NCBI GenBank assembly: GCA_028280195.1
Contig: JANQMH010000021.1
Location: 1-64,000, forward strand
Origin: Exilibacterium sp.
GTDB taxonomy: Bacteria > Pseudomonadota > Gammaproteobacteria > Pseudomonadales > Cellvibrionaceae
Length of the DNA stretch: 64,000 nt
Reading direction: 5' to 3'
Shown here piece after piece: positions 16,110-24,715 of the stretch. The position numbers and the translations under genes are program-made. Within the stretch, counting starts at the first letter, position 1. Each line of letters opens with the position of its first letter. Under the pieces are notes generated by a model, which saw only the letters and a program-made list of their open reading frames with translations, searched no databases and was not told where the DNA came from.

Positions 16110-18596
16110 ATGCTGGCACTGAGACTATTGTGGCGCAACTGGCGCAGCGGCGAGGTAAAGATCCTGGCCGGCGCGCTGGTGCTGGCGGTGGCGGTGGTCA
16201 GTGCCATCGGCGTATTCACCGAACGCCTGGAGCGCTCACTGATCAAAGAGAGCAGCAGTTTTCTCGGCGCCGACCGCATCGTGCGCAGTTCCCACCCCAT
16301 CGACCCGGCCTGGTTCGAGGCCGCCGATCGCCGCCAGGTGCGCCAGGCGCGCACCGCCATGTTTTCCTCCATGGTATTTGCCGGCGACAATATGCACCTG
16401 GCCTCGGTCAAGGCGGTCACCCCCGGTTATCCGCTGGCCGGCAGGCTGGAGATCAGCACCATCCCGTTTGCGGTGGCGGCGGCCGATATCGCGGTGGCGC
16501 CCGGCGTACCGGCGCCCGGCGAAGCCTGGGTGGATTCGCGCCTGCTGCCGCTGCTGGATATCGAACTGGGCCAGCGCGTTCAGGTTGGTGAAAAAACCCT
16601 GACTGTCACCCGGGTGGTGATACGCGAGCCCGACCGCGGCGACGGCTTTTCACTGTTCGGCGCCCGCTTGATGATGAATTTCGCCGACCTGGCCGCCACG
16701 GAGGTGATTCAGCCCGGCAGTCGCGTGCGCTATCACTGGCTGCTGGCAGCCGAGGGCGCGCGCCTCGATGCGTTTATGCAATGGGTCGAGCCGCAGCTGA
16801 CCGAACACCAGCGCATTGTCGATCTGGAGTCGGCGCAGCGCGGGCTGTCCTCCACCCTGCAGACCGGGCGGCGCTTTTTAATGCTGGCCGGTGTGGTCGG
16901 CGTGCTGCTGGCGGGCGTTGCCATTGCCATCGCCGCGCAGCGCTTTGCCGGGCGCCACGTCGATCAGGTGGCGCTGATGAAGAGCCTCGGCGCCAGCGCC
17001 TGGCGCATCCGCGGCCTGTATATGGGGCAGCTGCTGTTGCTGGCGGCGGTGGCCTCGCTGTTGGGCATGCTGGCCGGGGATCTGGTGCAGCGTGCGGTAG
17101 TGGCGGCGCTGGCGGCGATATTTCCGATCAGCCTCGGCGCCGCGCCGATCGGCGCGTATGGCATAGGGGCGATAACCGGCCTGGTATGCGTATTGTTTTT
17201 TGCCCTGCCGCCGCTGTGGCACCTGCCACTGGTGCCGCCGCTGAAGATTTTGCGCCGGGAAATGCAGGTAGGGGCGATCCGCACCTGGCTGCAGGGGGCG
17301 CTGGGGCTGTGTGCAGTGGTGGTGCTGGTATGGTTGTACAGCGGCGATGCGCGGCTGACCGCAGCGGTAATCGTGGGCCTGGGTGCGGTTATCGCCCTGT
17401 CTGCGCTGGTGGCCTGGCGCCTGCTGCACGCCGGGCGCTATGTGGGCATGCGCGCCGGCAGCGTCTGGCGCCTGGCGCTGGCCAACCTGCAGCGCCGCCG
17501 CGGTCAGAGCGTGGTGCAGATTCTGGTGTTCGCCATCGCCCTGATGCTGCTGCTGACGCTGACCACTGTGCGCACCACACTGATCGACGAGTGGCAGGTG
17601 CAGTTGCCGGCGGATACGCCCAACCATTTTCTCGTCAACGTGGCGCCCTACGAGGTGGAGCCGATTCAGCGCCTGATGACGCAGCAGCAGGTGCAGGCCA
17701 ACCACCTGTTTCCGATGGTGCGCGGGCGCCTCACCCATGTCAATGACGCCGTGCCCGCTGCGCAAGTGCAGCGCGAGGCCGAGGTGCTGCGGCGCGAGGC
17801 CAACCTGAGCTGGGCCGAGTCGCTCAACCCCGACAACCGCATTACCGCCGGTGTCTGGTGGCCGGACTGGCCCGCCGAGCGCGGCGTGGGGGTATCGGTG
17901 GAGCAGGACGTGGCCGCAGAGCTGCAGCTGGCGCTGGGTGACCGGCTGCGTTTCAGTATCGGCGGTCTGCGCCTGGACGCCACGGTGGCCAGTATCCGCT
18001 CGCTGGAATGGGATTCCATGCGGCCCAATTTCTATTTCCTGTTTTCTCCCGGCGCCCTCGACAATTATTCACCCATGTACCTCACCAGTGTCTACCTGCC
18101 GCCGCAGAAAAAGCTGTTTATCAACGATCTGCTGCGCAAGTTTCCCACGGTGGTGGTGATCGAGATGGACAAGGTGATCGAGCAGATCCAGACCATCGTC
18201 GCTCAGGTCAGTCAGGGGGTGGAGCTGGTGCTGTGGCTGGTGCTGGTGGGCGGCCTGTTCGTGCTGCTGGCGGCTGTCAACGCCAGTATGGACAGCCGCC
18301 TGCAGGAGTCCGGTCTGCTGCGCGCGCTGGGCAGTCGCCGCGGCCTGGTAATGGGCAGCCTGTGGGCGGAATTTTCCACGCTGGGCTTTTTTGCCGGCCT
18401 GCTGGCGGTGCTGGGTGCGCAGGTGCTGCTGTTTGGCCTGCAGGCCTGGGCGCTGGATATTGCCGTCAGGCCCCACCTGTGGATGTGGCTGCTGGGGCCG
18501 CTGGGGGGCGCGGCGCTGGTGGGTGCGCTGGGTGTGCTCAGCTGTCGCCGGGTAGTGACGGTGGCGCCGGCGGTGGTATTGCGCGAGGTGGGTTGA
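16110..18596 (+). CDS. ybbP: FtsX-type ABC permease YbbP
   Basis: An 828-residue inner-membrane permease with two FtsX-like modules. An N-terminal membrane segment precedes a large periplasmic domain. A core of about three to four membrane segments with a coupling region (HVDQVALMKSLGASAWRIRG) sits near residues 250-340, and a second module follows at the C-terminus (SRLQESGLLRALGSRRG, then further hydrophobic segments). It partners YbbA, 31 bp upstream. Length and double-module plan fit E. coli YbbP. It is probably energised by YbbA to move or extract an envelope molecule. A regulatory site was not seen. Confidence 0.9.
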   Translation: MLALRLLWRNWRSGEVKILAGALVLAVAVVSAIGVFTERLERSLIKESSSFLGADRIVRSSHPIDPAWFEAADRRQVRQARTAMFSSMVFAGDNMHLASVKAVTPGYPLAGRLEISTIPFAVAAADIAVAPGVPAPGEAWVDSRLLPLLDIELGQRVQVGEKTLTVTRVVIREPDRGDGFSLFGARLMMNFADLAATEVIQPGSRVRYHWLLAAEGARLDAFMQWVEPQLTEHQRIVDLESAQRGLSSTLQTGRRFLMLAGVVGVLLAGVAIAIAAQRFAGRHVDQVALMKSLGASAWRIRGLYMGQLLLLAAVASLLGMLAGDLVQRAVVAALAAIFPISLGAAPIGAYGIGAITGLVCVLFFALPPLWHLPLVPPLKILRREMQVGAIRTWLQGALGLCAVVVLVWLYSGDARLTAAVIVGLGAVIALSALVAWRLLHAGRYVGMRAGSVWRLALANLQRRRGQSVVQILVFAIALMLLLTLTTVRTTLIDEWQVQLPADTPNHFLVNVAPYEVEPIQRLMTQQQVQANHLFPMVRGRLTHVNDAVPAAQVQREAEVLRREANLSWAESLNPDNRITAGVWWPDWPAERGVGVSVEQDVAAELQLALGDRLRFSIGGLRLDATVASIRSLEWDSMRPNFYFLFSPGALDNYSPMYLTSVYLPPQKKLFINDLLRKFPTVVVIEMDKVIEQIQTIVAQVSQGVELVLWLVLVGGLFVLLAAVNASMDSRLQESGLLRALGSRRGLVMGSLWAEFSTLGFFAGLLAVLGAQVLLFGLQAWALDIAVRPHLWMWLLGPLGGAALVGALGVLSCRRVVTVAPAVVLREVG

Positions 18597-18685
18597 GTCC
18601 GACTATAATAGCGGCCGCAATCGTCCGGGCCCCTATGGCCCGTGGCCGGTGCCGCGAAGCCGGCGTCTGCAGACCAGCGTCACCC

Positions 18686-18753
18686 GATAACAGTACTCCG
18701 ATAACAGTACTCCAATAACAGTACCATGCCCCAGGACTCATGCCCCAGGACTA
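18686..18753. repeat. Two 14-bp tandem duplications flanking the hrpA start
   Basis: GATAACAGTACTCC occurs twice in a row (18686-18713) with a third partial copy to 18725. Immediately after it ATGCCCCAGGACT occurs twice (18726-18752) with the same 14-bp period. The second duplication contains the proposed hrpA start codon, so each 14-bp copy changes which ATG is in frame. Confidence 0.75.
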
Positions 18754-21700
18754 TGACCGATAAATCCCCAGGGATCGATGACCCTCCCGGGGAGGATAAA
18801 CCGGGCGTCACGCTTGCCGCCCTCGGCGAGCAGATTCAGCACAGCGCCAGTGCCGACCGGTCGCGCCTGCAGCGGCAGTGGCGCGATCTGCAGAAGCGCG
18901 CCGCCGCCGGCAGGCCCTTCGACCGCGACCTGGGTAAACTGCAGCGCGCCCTGGCCGCCTCTACCGAACGGGTGGCGGAGCGGCGCCGGCGCCTGCCGGT
19001 AATCGATTTTCCCGCGCAACTGCCGATTTCCGCCAAACGCGAATTGATTGCCGAGACCATCGACAGGCACCAGGTGGTGGTGCTGGCGGGAGAAACCGGC
19101 TCCGGCAAAACCACCCAGCTGCCAAAGATCTGCCTGGACCTGGGGCGCGGCGTGCGCGGCCTGATCGGCCACACCCAGCCGCGGCGCATTGCCGCGCGCA
19201 CGGTGGCCAGCCGTATCGCCGAGGAGCTGAACACGCCGCTGGGGGAGTCAGTGGGCTACCAGGTGCGCTTTACCGACCACACCAGTGCCCATACCCATAT
19301 CAAACTGATGACCGACGGCATCCTGCTGGCGGAAATCCAGCACGACCGCTACCTCAGCCGCTACGATACGCTGATTATCGACGAGGCCCACGAACGCAGC
19401 CTCAATATCGACTTTCTGCTCGGCTATCTGAAACTGATTCTGCCGCGGCGGCCGGACCTCAAAGTCATCATCACTTCCGCCACCATCGATGTGGAACGCT
19501 TTTCCCGGCACTTTGACGGCGCGCCGGTTATCGAGGTTTCCGGGCGTACCTACCCGGTGGAGGTACACTACCGCCCCGTGCTGGAGGGTTCGGAAAACCA
19601 GTTCGAGGCGATTGTCGAGGCGGTGACTGAAATTCAGCAGTGGGAACGGCGCGGGCAGGGCGGCGGCGATGTGCTGGTGTTTCTCAGCGGCGAGCGCGAA
19701 ATCCGCGAGGCCGCCAAAGCGCTGCGCGAGGCCCGTATCGCCCATACCGAGGTGCTGCCGCTGTACGCGCGCCTGAGTCTGGCCGAGCAGAACAAGGTGT
19801 TTCAGCCCCATCGCGGCCGGCGCATCATACTGGCCACCAATGTGGCCGAGACCTCGATCACGGTGCCGGGAATCCGCTATGTCATCGATCCGGGCTTTGC
19901 CCGTATCAGCCGTTACAGTTACCGCACCAAGGTGCAGCGCCTGCCGGTGGAGGCCATTTCCCAGGCCAGTGCCAACCAGCGCAAGGGCCGCTGCGGCCGG
20001 GTCAGTAACGGTGTGTGCATTCGCCTCTACGAGCAGCAGGACTTCGACCGGCGCGCGCCTTTTACCGATGCGGAAATCCTGCGGACTAATCTGGCGGCGG
20101 TGATTCTGCAGATGCTGCAACTGCGCATCGGCGATATCCGCGATTTTCCTTTTCTGGACCCGCCCGACCAGCGCCTGATCAACGACGGTTTCAAGCTGCT
20201 GCAGGAATTGCAGGCGGTGGATGCGGCCGGGCGCCTGTCGGCCATCGGCCGGCAGTTGTTGCAACTGCCGCTGGATCCGCGCCTCGGGCGCATGCTGCTG
20301 GCCGCCGGCGAGCGCGGCTGTGTGGCGCCGGTGCTGACGATTGTCAGCGCGCTGGCGGTGCAGGACCCGCGCGAGCGGCCGGCGGAAAGGCAGCAGGCCG
20401 CCGATGAGAAACACCGCCGCTTCCGGGACCCGCAATCCGACTTTCTGGCCTATTTGAACCTCTGGCGCCACAGCGAGGAACAGCGCCAGGCCCTGTCGCA
20501 GAACCAGTGGCGGCGGCAGTGTAAAAAGGAATTTCTGTCCTATCTGCGCCTGCGCGAGTGGCGCGATCTCCATCACCAGCTGCGCCTGGCCTGTCGCGAC
20601 CTGGGGCTCGGGCAAGCGCCGGCTGGTGCCGGCGCCGACGATTACCAGGCGATTCACACCGCGCTGCTCAGCGGCCTGCTCGGCAATATCGGCACTAAAG
20701 GTGAGGAGCGCGAATACCTGGGCGCCCGCAATCGGCGCTTTCATGTCTTCCCCGGCTCCTCGCAGTTTAAAAAATCCCCCAAGTGGCTGGTGGCGGGGCA
20801 GCTGCTGGAGACCTCCAAGCTCTACGCCCATACCAACGCCAGGATCGATCCGCAGTGGGTACTCGGCATCGCCGCCCACCAGCTCAAGCGCCAGCACTTC
20901 GAACCCCACTACGATGCCCGCCGCGGCCAGGTCATGGCATTTGAAAAAATCACCCTCTACGGGCTGGTGCTGGTGGAAAAGCGGCGTGTGGCCTATGCCG
21001 ATATCGATGCGGCGCGCGCGCGCGAGGTGTTTATCCGCGCCGCACTGATAGAGGGCCAGTACCGCGGCAAGGGCGAATTCCACGCCGCCAACCAGCGCCT
21101 GCTGGCCGAGGTGGAAGCGCTTGAGGCCAAGGCCCGGCGCCGCGATATCCTGGTGGACGAGTCAGTGGTGTTTGACTTTTACGCCGAGCGCATTCCCGCC
21201 GCGGTGGTCGGTCTCAACAGCTTCGAGCGCTGGCGCCGGCAGCGGGAACAGGCCGCGCCGGCGCTGTTGCGGCTGTCGCGCGAGCACCTGATGCGGCACA
21301 GTGCCAGTGAGGTTACCGAGGCACAGTTCCCAAAGCAGCTGCAGTGGGAGGGCATCAGCTTTGCGCTGCACTACCACTTTGAGCCGGGCCATGCGCAGGA
21401 CGGTGTCAGTTTACAGGTGCCGGTAGGCGCGCTGCACCTGGTGCCCGAGCACCGCCTGGAGTGGCTGGTGCCGGGCCTGCTGCGGGATAAGTGCATCGAT
21501 ATGATCAAAGGGCTGCCGAAACAGTGGCGCAAGCACTTTGTGCCGGTGCCCGGCTATGTGGACAAAGCGCTGGCAGTGCTGCGCGCCGACAATACGCCGC
21601 TGAGCGAAGCGCTGGGCCGCCAGCTGCTGCGCCACAGCGGCGTCGAGCTGCCGGCGTCGCTGTGGGCGCAGGCGCGGCTCGAGGACTTCTACCGCATCAA

Positions 21701-22706
21701 CATCCAGGTGATGGACGAGGACGGCCACTGTATCGATCAGGGCCGCGACCTGGCGGCGTTGCGCGAGCGCTACCGGGACCGCGTGCAGCACAGCCTGCAG
21801 ACCGCCGATAACAGTATCGAGCGCGAGTCGATCACGCGCTGGGACTTTGGCGAGTTGCCGCGGACTGTGGAGCTGAAGCGCGGCGGCATCGCCATTCGCG
21901 CCTACCCGGCGCTGGTGGACGAGGGCGACAGTGTGGCGCTGCGGGTACAGGACAATCCGGTGCTGGCCGACTATCTGAGCCGCCGCGGCCTTACCCGGCT
22001 GTTGATACTGGCCCAGGCGCAGTCGGTAAAATACCTGCGCAAGCAATTGCTGCGCGGTCGCGATATGGGCCTCAGTGTCGCCGGTCTCGGCAAGCGCGAC
22101 GCGGTAATCGACGACCTGCTGTGCGCCGCCTGTGCCGCCGCCTGTCTCGATGGTGCCGATCTGCCGCGCAGCGAAGCGGAGTTTTGGCGCTGCCTGCAGG
22201 CCGGGCAGGCGCAACTGCTGGCGCGCGCCAACGAGCTGGAGGCGCTGTTGCTGACTGTTGTCGATGGCCTGGTGGACATCAAAAAGCGGTTGAAGGCGAA
22301 AAACGGCGCTCTGGCGCTGGCCTTTGCGGTGAGCGATATCAGTCGACAGCTGCAGCAGCTGGTGTACCCGGGCTTCCTCGCCGCCACGCCGCTCAACTGG
22401 CTGCGCCAGTATCCGCGCTACTTCAAGGCAATTCTGCTGCGGCTGGAAAAAGCGCCGGCCAATCTGCAGCGCGACAAGCGTCACAGCGACGAGTTGGAAC
22501 CGCACTGGCAGCGCTACGTGCAGCGCGCCGAGCAGCAGGGTCAGGCGGCGGTAGCCGCCAACCCGGCGCTGCAGCACTACCGCTGGATGCTGGAAGAGTT
22601 GCGCATCTCTCTGTTTGCCCAGACCCTGAAAACCCTGATGCCGGTATCGGCCAAACGCCTCGACAAGCAGTGGCAGGAGAGCCTGAATCCGGACGCGGCG
22701 CGTTGA
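18726..22706 (+). CDS. hrpA: ATP-dependent RNA helicase HrpA
   Basis: A 1326-residue DEAH-box helicase, close to E. coli HrpA in length. It holds motif I GETGSGKTTQ, motif Ia TQPRRIAART, motif II DEAH, motif III SAT, and motif VI in ANQRKGRCGRV, followed by the helicase-associated and OB-fold regions and the long HrpA-specific C-terminal part. HrpA rescues stalled ribosomes on messenger RNA. The start is ambiguous: ATG 18726 and in-frame ATG 18753 lie in a 14-bp tandem duplication and neither has a strong ribosome site. It is a lone gene after ybbP. Confidence 0.95.
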   Translation: MPQDSCPRTMTDKSPGIDDPPGEDKPGVTLAALGEQIQHSASADRSRLQRQWRDLQKRAAAGRPFDRDLGKLQRALAASTERVAERRRRLPVIDFPAQLPISAKRELIAETIDRHQVVVLAGETGSGKTTQLPKICLDLGRGVRGLIGHTQPRRIAARTVASRIAEELNTPLGESVGYQVRFTDHTSAHTHIKLMTDGILLAEIQHDRYLSRYDTLIIDEAHERSLNIDFLLGYLKLILPRRPDLKVIITSATIDVERFSRHFDGAPVIEVSGRTYPVEVHYRPVLEGSENQFEAIVEAVTEIQQWERRGQGGGDVLVFLSGEREIREAAKALREARIAHTEVLPLYARLSLAEQNKVFQPHRGRRIILATNVAETSITVPGIRYVIDPGFARISRYSYRTKVQRLPVEAISQASANQRKGRCGRVSNGVCIRLYEQQDFDRRAPFTDAEILRTNLAAVILQMLQLRIGDIRDFPFLDPPDQRLINDGFKLLQELQAVDAAGRLSAIGRQLLQLPLDPRLGRMLLAAGERGCVAPVLTIVSALAVQDPRERPAERQQAADEKHRRFRDPQSDFLAYLNLWRHSEEQRQALSQNQWRRQCKKEFLSYLRLREWRDLHHQLRLACRDLGLGQAPAGAGADDYQAIHTALLSGLLGNIGTKGEEREYLGARNRRFHVFPGSSQFKKSPKWLVAGQLLETSKLYAHTNARIDPQWVLGIAAHQLKRQHFEPHYDARRGQVMAFEKITLYGLVLVEKRRVAYADIDAARAREVFIRAALIEGQYRGKGEFHAANQRLLAEVEALEAKARRRDILVDESVVFDFYAERIPAAVVGLNSFERWRRQREQAAPALLRLSREHLMRHSASEVTEAQFPKQLQWEGISFALHYHFEPGHAQDGVSLQVPVGALHLVPEHRLEWLVPGLLRDKCIDMIKGLPKQWRKHFVPVPGYVDKALAVLRADNTPLSEALGRQLLRHSGVELPASLWAQARLEDFYRINIQVMDEDGHCIDQGRDLAALRERYRDRVQHSLQTADNSIERESITRWDFGELPRTVELKRGGIAIRAYPALVDEGDSVALRVQDNPVLADYLSRRGLTRLLILAQAQSVKYLRKQLLRGRDMGLSVAGLGKRDAVIDDLLCAACAAACLDGADLPRSEAEFWRCLQAGQAQLLARANELEALLLTVVDGLVDIKKRLKAKNGALALAFAVSDISRQLQQLVYPGFLAATPLNWLRQYPRYFKAILLRLEKAPANLQRDKRHSDELEPHWQRYVQRAEQQGQAAVAANPALQHYRWMLEELRISLFAQTLKTLMPVSAKRLDKQWQESLNPDAAR

Positions 22707-22716
22707 TGCGGCAGGG

Positions 22717-22752
22717 CCAGTAGAGCCAACTCAATGCGCGTCAACAGGCCCT
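22717..22752. repeat. Interspersed 36-bp repeat, copy 2
   Basis: Second copy of the 36-bp element at 63-98. Here CAGGGCC (22712-22718) and GGCCCTG (22747-22753) frame it and could pair, making a long-loop hairpin 6 bp after the hrpA stop. The first copy lacks the left arm. Confidence 0.6.
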
Positions 22753-22765
22753 GGGACATTTATTG

Positions 22766-22801
22766 TTTTTGGTATCGTCTGGATTTTTGGTATAGTCTGG
22801 A
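22766..22801. repeat. 18-bp tandem duplication
   Basis: TTTTTGGTATCGTCTGGA is followed directly by TTTTTGGTATAGTCTGGA, one base different. The second copy contains TATAGT, a possible -10 element for the alpha/beta-hydrolase gene 60 bp downstream. Duplicated operator or simple slippage are both possible. Confidence 0.6.
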
Positions 22802-22857
22802 GCAATTCAATAACCAGAGATAATAACAAACGGCAGAAATACCAGCCCGAGTGCCTT

Positions 22858-23835
22858 ATGCGGACCTACTACTGGCGTCAGGGCCAGCTCAAACTGGATG
22901 ATTACCGCGTCAACGTGGGCGGCACTCAGCAGCTGCAGCTGCAGCGCTGCTACCGCGATCCCACGGGGATGCCGGTGTTATTGCTGCCGGGCTTCCTCAA
23001 CGATGCCTCCGTTTTCTTCCCCAAAGTGGCCGGCGCCGGTCTGGCGCCGTTTCTGGCTGCCGGCGGCTTCGATGTCTACACCGCCGAGCTGCGCGGCAAA
23101 GGCGGCAGCTGGCCGGCGCTGAACCGCAAGTCGGTTGCCGGCCTGCACGAAGCCATCACTGAAGACCTGCCTGCCCATATCGATAAACTTGCCCGGCTGC
23201 GGCCACAGATGCCGCAGCTCTGGATCGGCGAGGGGCTCGGCAGCGTGCTGCTGGCGGCGACCTATGCCCGTTGCGAGAACTTACCGGTGCCGGTGCTGGG
23301 GATGGCGCATTTTGGCGCCGGGCGTTACTGCGAGCTGAATTCGTGGTCCAAATCGCTGCGCTATACGGCCTGGCAGTGGCGCTGGCGCCTGCGCTCGCTG
23401 TTCGGCGGCGCGGTCAGGCGCGGCTGGCGCGAACCGACGCGCGAGTCGCGCACCAGTGCCAGAAACTGGCGGGTCTGGCAGCGGAAAACGGATTGGTGTG
23501 ACCCAGTCGACGGTTTTGACTATCGCCGTGCAATCCGGCTGAAAGGCATGCCACCGAGCTTGTATTTTGCGATCCGCAACCAGATACTCTGGGGCACCTT
23601 GGAAAGTGCCCGTTTGTGGATAGAGGAACTGGGCGAGCACGACGCGCGCCTGCTGGGGCTCGGTAAGGCTGCGGGCAATCAGAGCAACTACAGCCAGCGC
23701 AGCATGATCACCAGTGCCAGGGCCTGTGACGACCATTTTCCCCAGCTGCTGGCCTGGCTGCAGGAACGCGGCGACAGCTGGTTGACAGTGGATCAGCCGC
23801 GGCCCGACAGTCGTTATCAGCTGGCTACCGCATAA
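22858..23835 (+). CDS. Alpha/beta-hydrolase homologue without nucleophile serine
   Basis: A 325-residue protein with the alpha/beta-hydrolase plan: VLLLPGFLNDASVFFP resembles an oxyanion strand, and WIGEGLGSVLLAATY occupies the nucleophile elbow. There the usual G-x-S-x-G reads G-E-G-L-G (codon GGG), so the catalytic Ser is missing. The protein is probably not a classical esterase; it could be a binding or scaffold protein, or use another residue. ATG 22858 starts the frame. It lies 246 bp upstream of the HvfA-type precursor on the same strand, but an Fnr-like box between them suggests separate transcription. Confidence 0.6.
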   Translation: MRTYYWRQGQLKLDDYRVNVGGTQQLQLQRCYRDPTGMPVLLLPGFLNDASVFFPKVAGAGLAPFLAAGGFDVYTAELRGKGGSWPALNRKSVAGLHEAITEDLPAHIDKLARLRPQMPQLWIGEGLGSVLLAATYARCENLPVPVLGMAHFGAGRYCELNSWSKSLRYTAWQWRWRLRSLFGGAVRRGWREPTRESRTSARNWRVWQRKTDWCDPVDGFDYRRAIRLKGMPPSLYFAIRNQILWGTLESARLWIEELGEHDARLLGLGKAAGNQSNYSQRSMITSARACDDHFPQLLAWLQERGDSWLTVDQPRPDSRYQLATA

Positions 23836-23940
23836 GAAAAATTCAGCTTGGACCAGCACCGATATGATTTGTTCAGCTACACTGGAAAGAAACGACAACG
23901 ACAGCCTGTTGTGAGAAATTAGACTAAAAATTGCCAGCAG

Positions 23941-23954
23941 TTGACGCAAATCAA
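23941..23954 (+). promoter_or_regulatory. Putative Fnr/Anr box upstream of hvfA
   Basis: TTGAC-GCAA-ATCAA matches the Fnr/Anr consensus TTGAT-N4-ATCAA at nine of ten fixed bases. It is centred about 134 bp before the hvfA ATG, with a loose -10 candidate (CATAGT) near 23980. Oxygen-dependent control of the metallophore locus is a hypothesis from this one site. Confidence 0.4.
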
Positions 23955-24081
23955 TGCAATTTGTCGAAACTAATCAATAAGACCCCGGTCATAGTAGGCG
24001 CATCACGGCGCTGCTGTAGCCGAGGTGATTAGTCTTATTGTTGAACCCAAAGCAAACTCGCGTAACCAGGAGATAACTATT

Positions 24082-24423
24082 ATGGCGAAGAAAACTTTGA
24101 CCCCTCTGGCAGCTGCAGTCGGCGCCGCATTTCTGGCGTCTGCCACATTAACTTCCGCTGCGACCACCACGGCTGAAAACCCGTTTGCCGCTGAAGAACT
24201 CAGCGCCGGTTACAACCTGGCCGGCAGTCACGGCAAGGACGGCGAAGGCAAGTGTGGCGAAGGCAAGTGCGGTGGCGACAAAGCCGGTAAAGAAGGCAAG
24301 TGTGGCGAAGGCAAGTGCGGTGGCGACAAGGCCGGCAAAGAGGGCAAGTGTGGCGAAGGCAAGTGCGGCGGCGACAAGGCCGGCAAAGAGGGCAAGTGTG
24401 GCGAAGGTAAGTGCGGCGGCTAA
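24082..24423 (+). CDS. hvfA: HvfA/BufA2-type RiPP metallophore precursor
   Basis: A 113-residue secreted precursor. A signal peptide (MAKKTLTPLAAAVGAAFLAS, cut near TSA or SAA) is followed by a short linker and a repeat region with eight EGKCG motifs in four pairs separated by GDKAGK spacers, a 16-residue (48-bp) period. All eight Cys lie in these motifs. In the HvfA/bufferin family such Cys are converted to oxazolone/thioamide groups that bind copper. The modifying enzyme and partner genes follow on the same strand. ATG 24082 follows AGGAG; the longer frame from 24025 was rejected. Copper handling is inferred from the family. Confidence 0.88.
   Translation: MAKKTLTPLAAAVGAAFLASATLTSAATTTAENPFAAEELSAGYNLAGSHGKDGEGKCGEGKCGGDKAGKEGKCGEGKCGGDKAGKEGKCGEGKCGGDKAGKEGKCGEGKCGG
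24240..24420 (+). repeat. 48-bp coding tandem repeat in hvfA
   Basis: Nearly four direct copies of a 48-bp unit encode EGKCGEGKCGGDKAGK. The copies differ at a few third positions (GGT/GGC, AAA/AAG, GAA/GAG), so the repeat has drifted under selection for the protein, although unit number could still change by slippage. Confidence 0.9.
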
Positions 24424-24495
24424 TGCCGGATACCTTGACGTTGTGGCTGGGAGCTGAGTTTTGAGGCTCTCCCGCCACTGCCATTAGCCCGACAT

Positions 24496-24521
24496 CAGCC
24501 TGCAGGTATTTTCGCAGGCTG
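24496..24521. terminator. Hairpin after hvfA, possible attenuator
   Basis: CAGCCTGC pairs perfectly with GCAGGCTG (8 bp) around a 10-base loop, 73 bp after the hvfA stop. No long T-tract follows. A partial terminator here would let the small precursor be made in excess over the two enzymes, as is usual in RiPP operons; this is inference. Confidence 0.45.
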
Positions 24522-24573
24522 GTCCGTCTGCAGAGCTGGGTCTATTCTCTACATAGCAAAGCAGCGGCTGTTT

Positions 24574-24663
24574 AAAGTGGTAACCATCAAAGTAGTAACC
24601 ATCAAAGAAGTAAACAGCAAAGAAGTAAACAGCAAAGTAGTAGACAGCTAAAGCAGTAAACAT
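24574..24663. repeat. 15-bp tandem repeat between hvfA and hvfB
   Basis: Six consecutive 15-bp units start at 24574, 24589, 24604, 24619, 24634 and 24649, of the form AAAGWAGTAAMCAKC with few changes. They fill the leader of the MNIO gene. A reverse-strand frame through them reads as a Phe/Tyr-rich pentapeptide repeat but has no ATG with a ribosome site, so a non-coding repeat is preferred. Confidence 0.8.
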
Positions 24664-24715
24664 TTCGAAAAGTTTCCTCAACGTCTTCTGTTTTTTAGTC
24701 CGGGGAGCAAGCAGT

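Noticed and set aside
24240-24420. CRISPR-like reading of the regular 48-bp repeat
   Set aside because: Units are directly adjacent without unique spacers and encode a conserved in-frame peptide motif.
24484-24681. Reverse-strand frame with a Phe/Tyr pentapeptide repeat (FAVYF, FDGYY)
   Set aside because: It is produced by the 15-bp DNA repeat, starts at TTG or a late ATG without a ribosome site and has no family resemblance.
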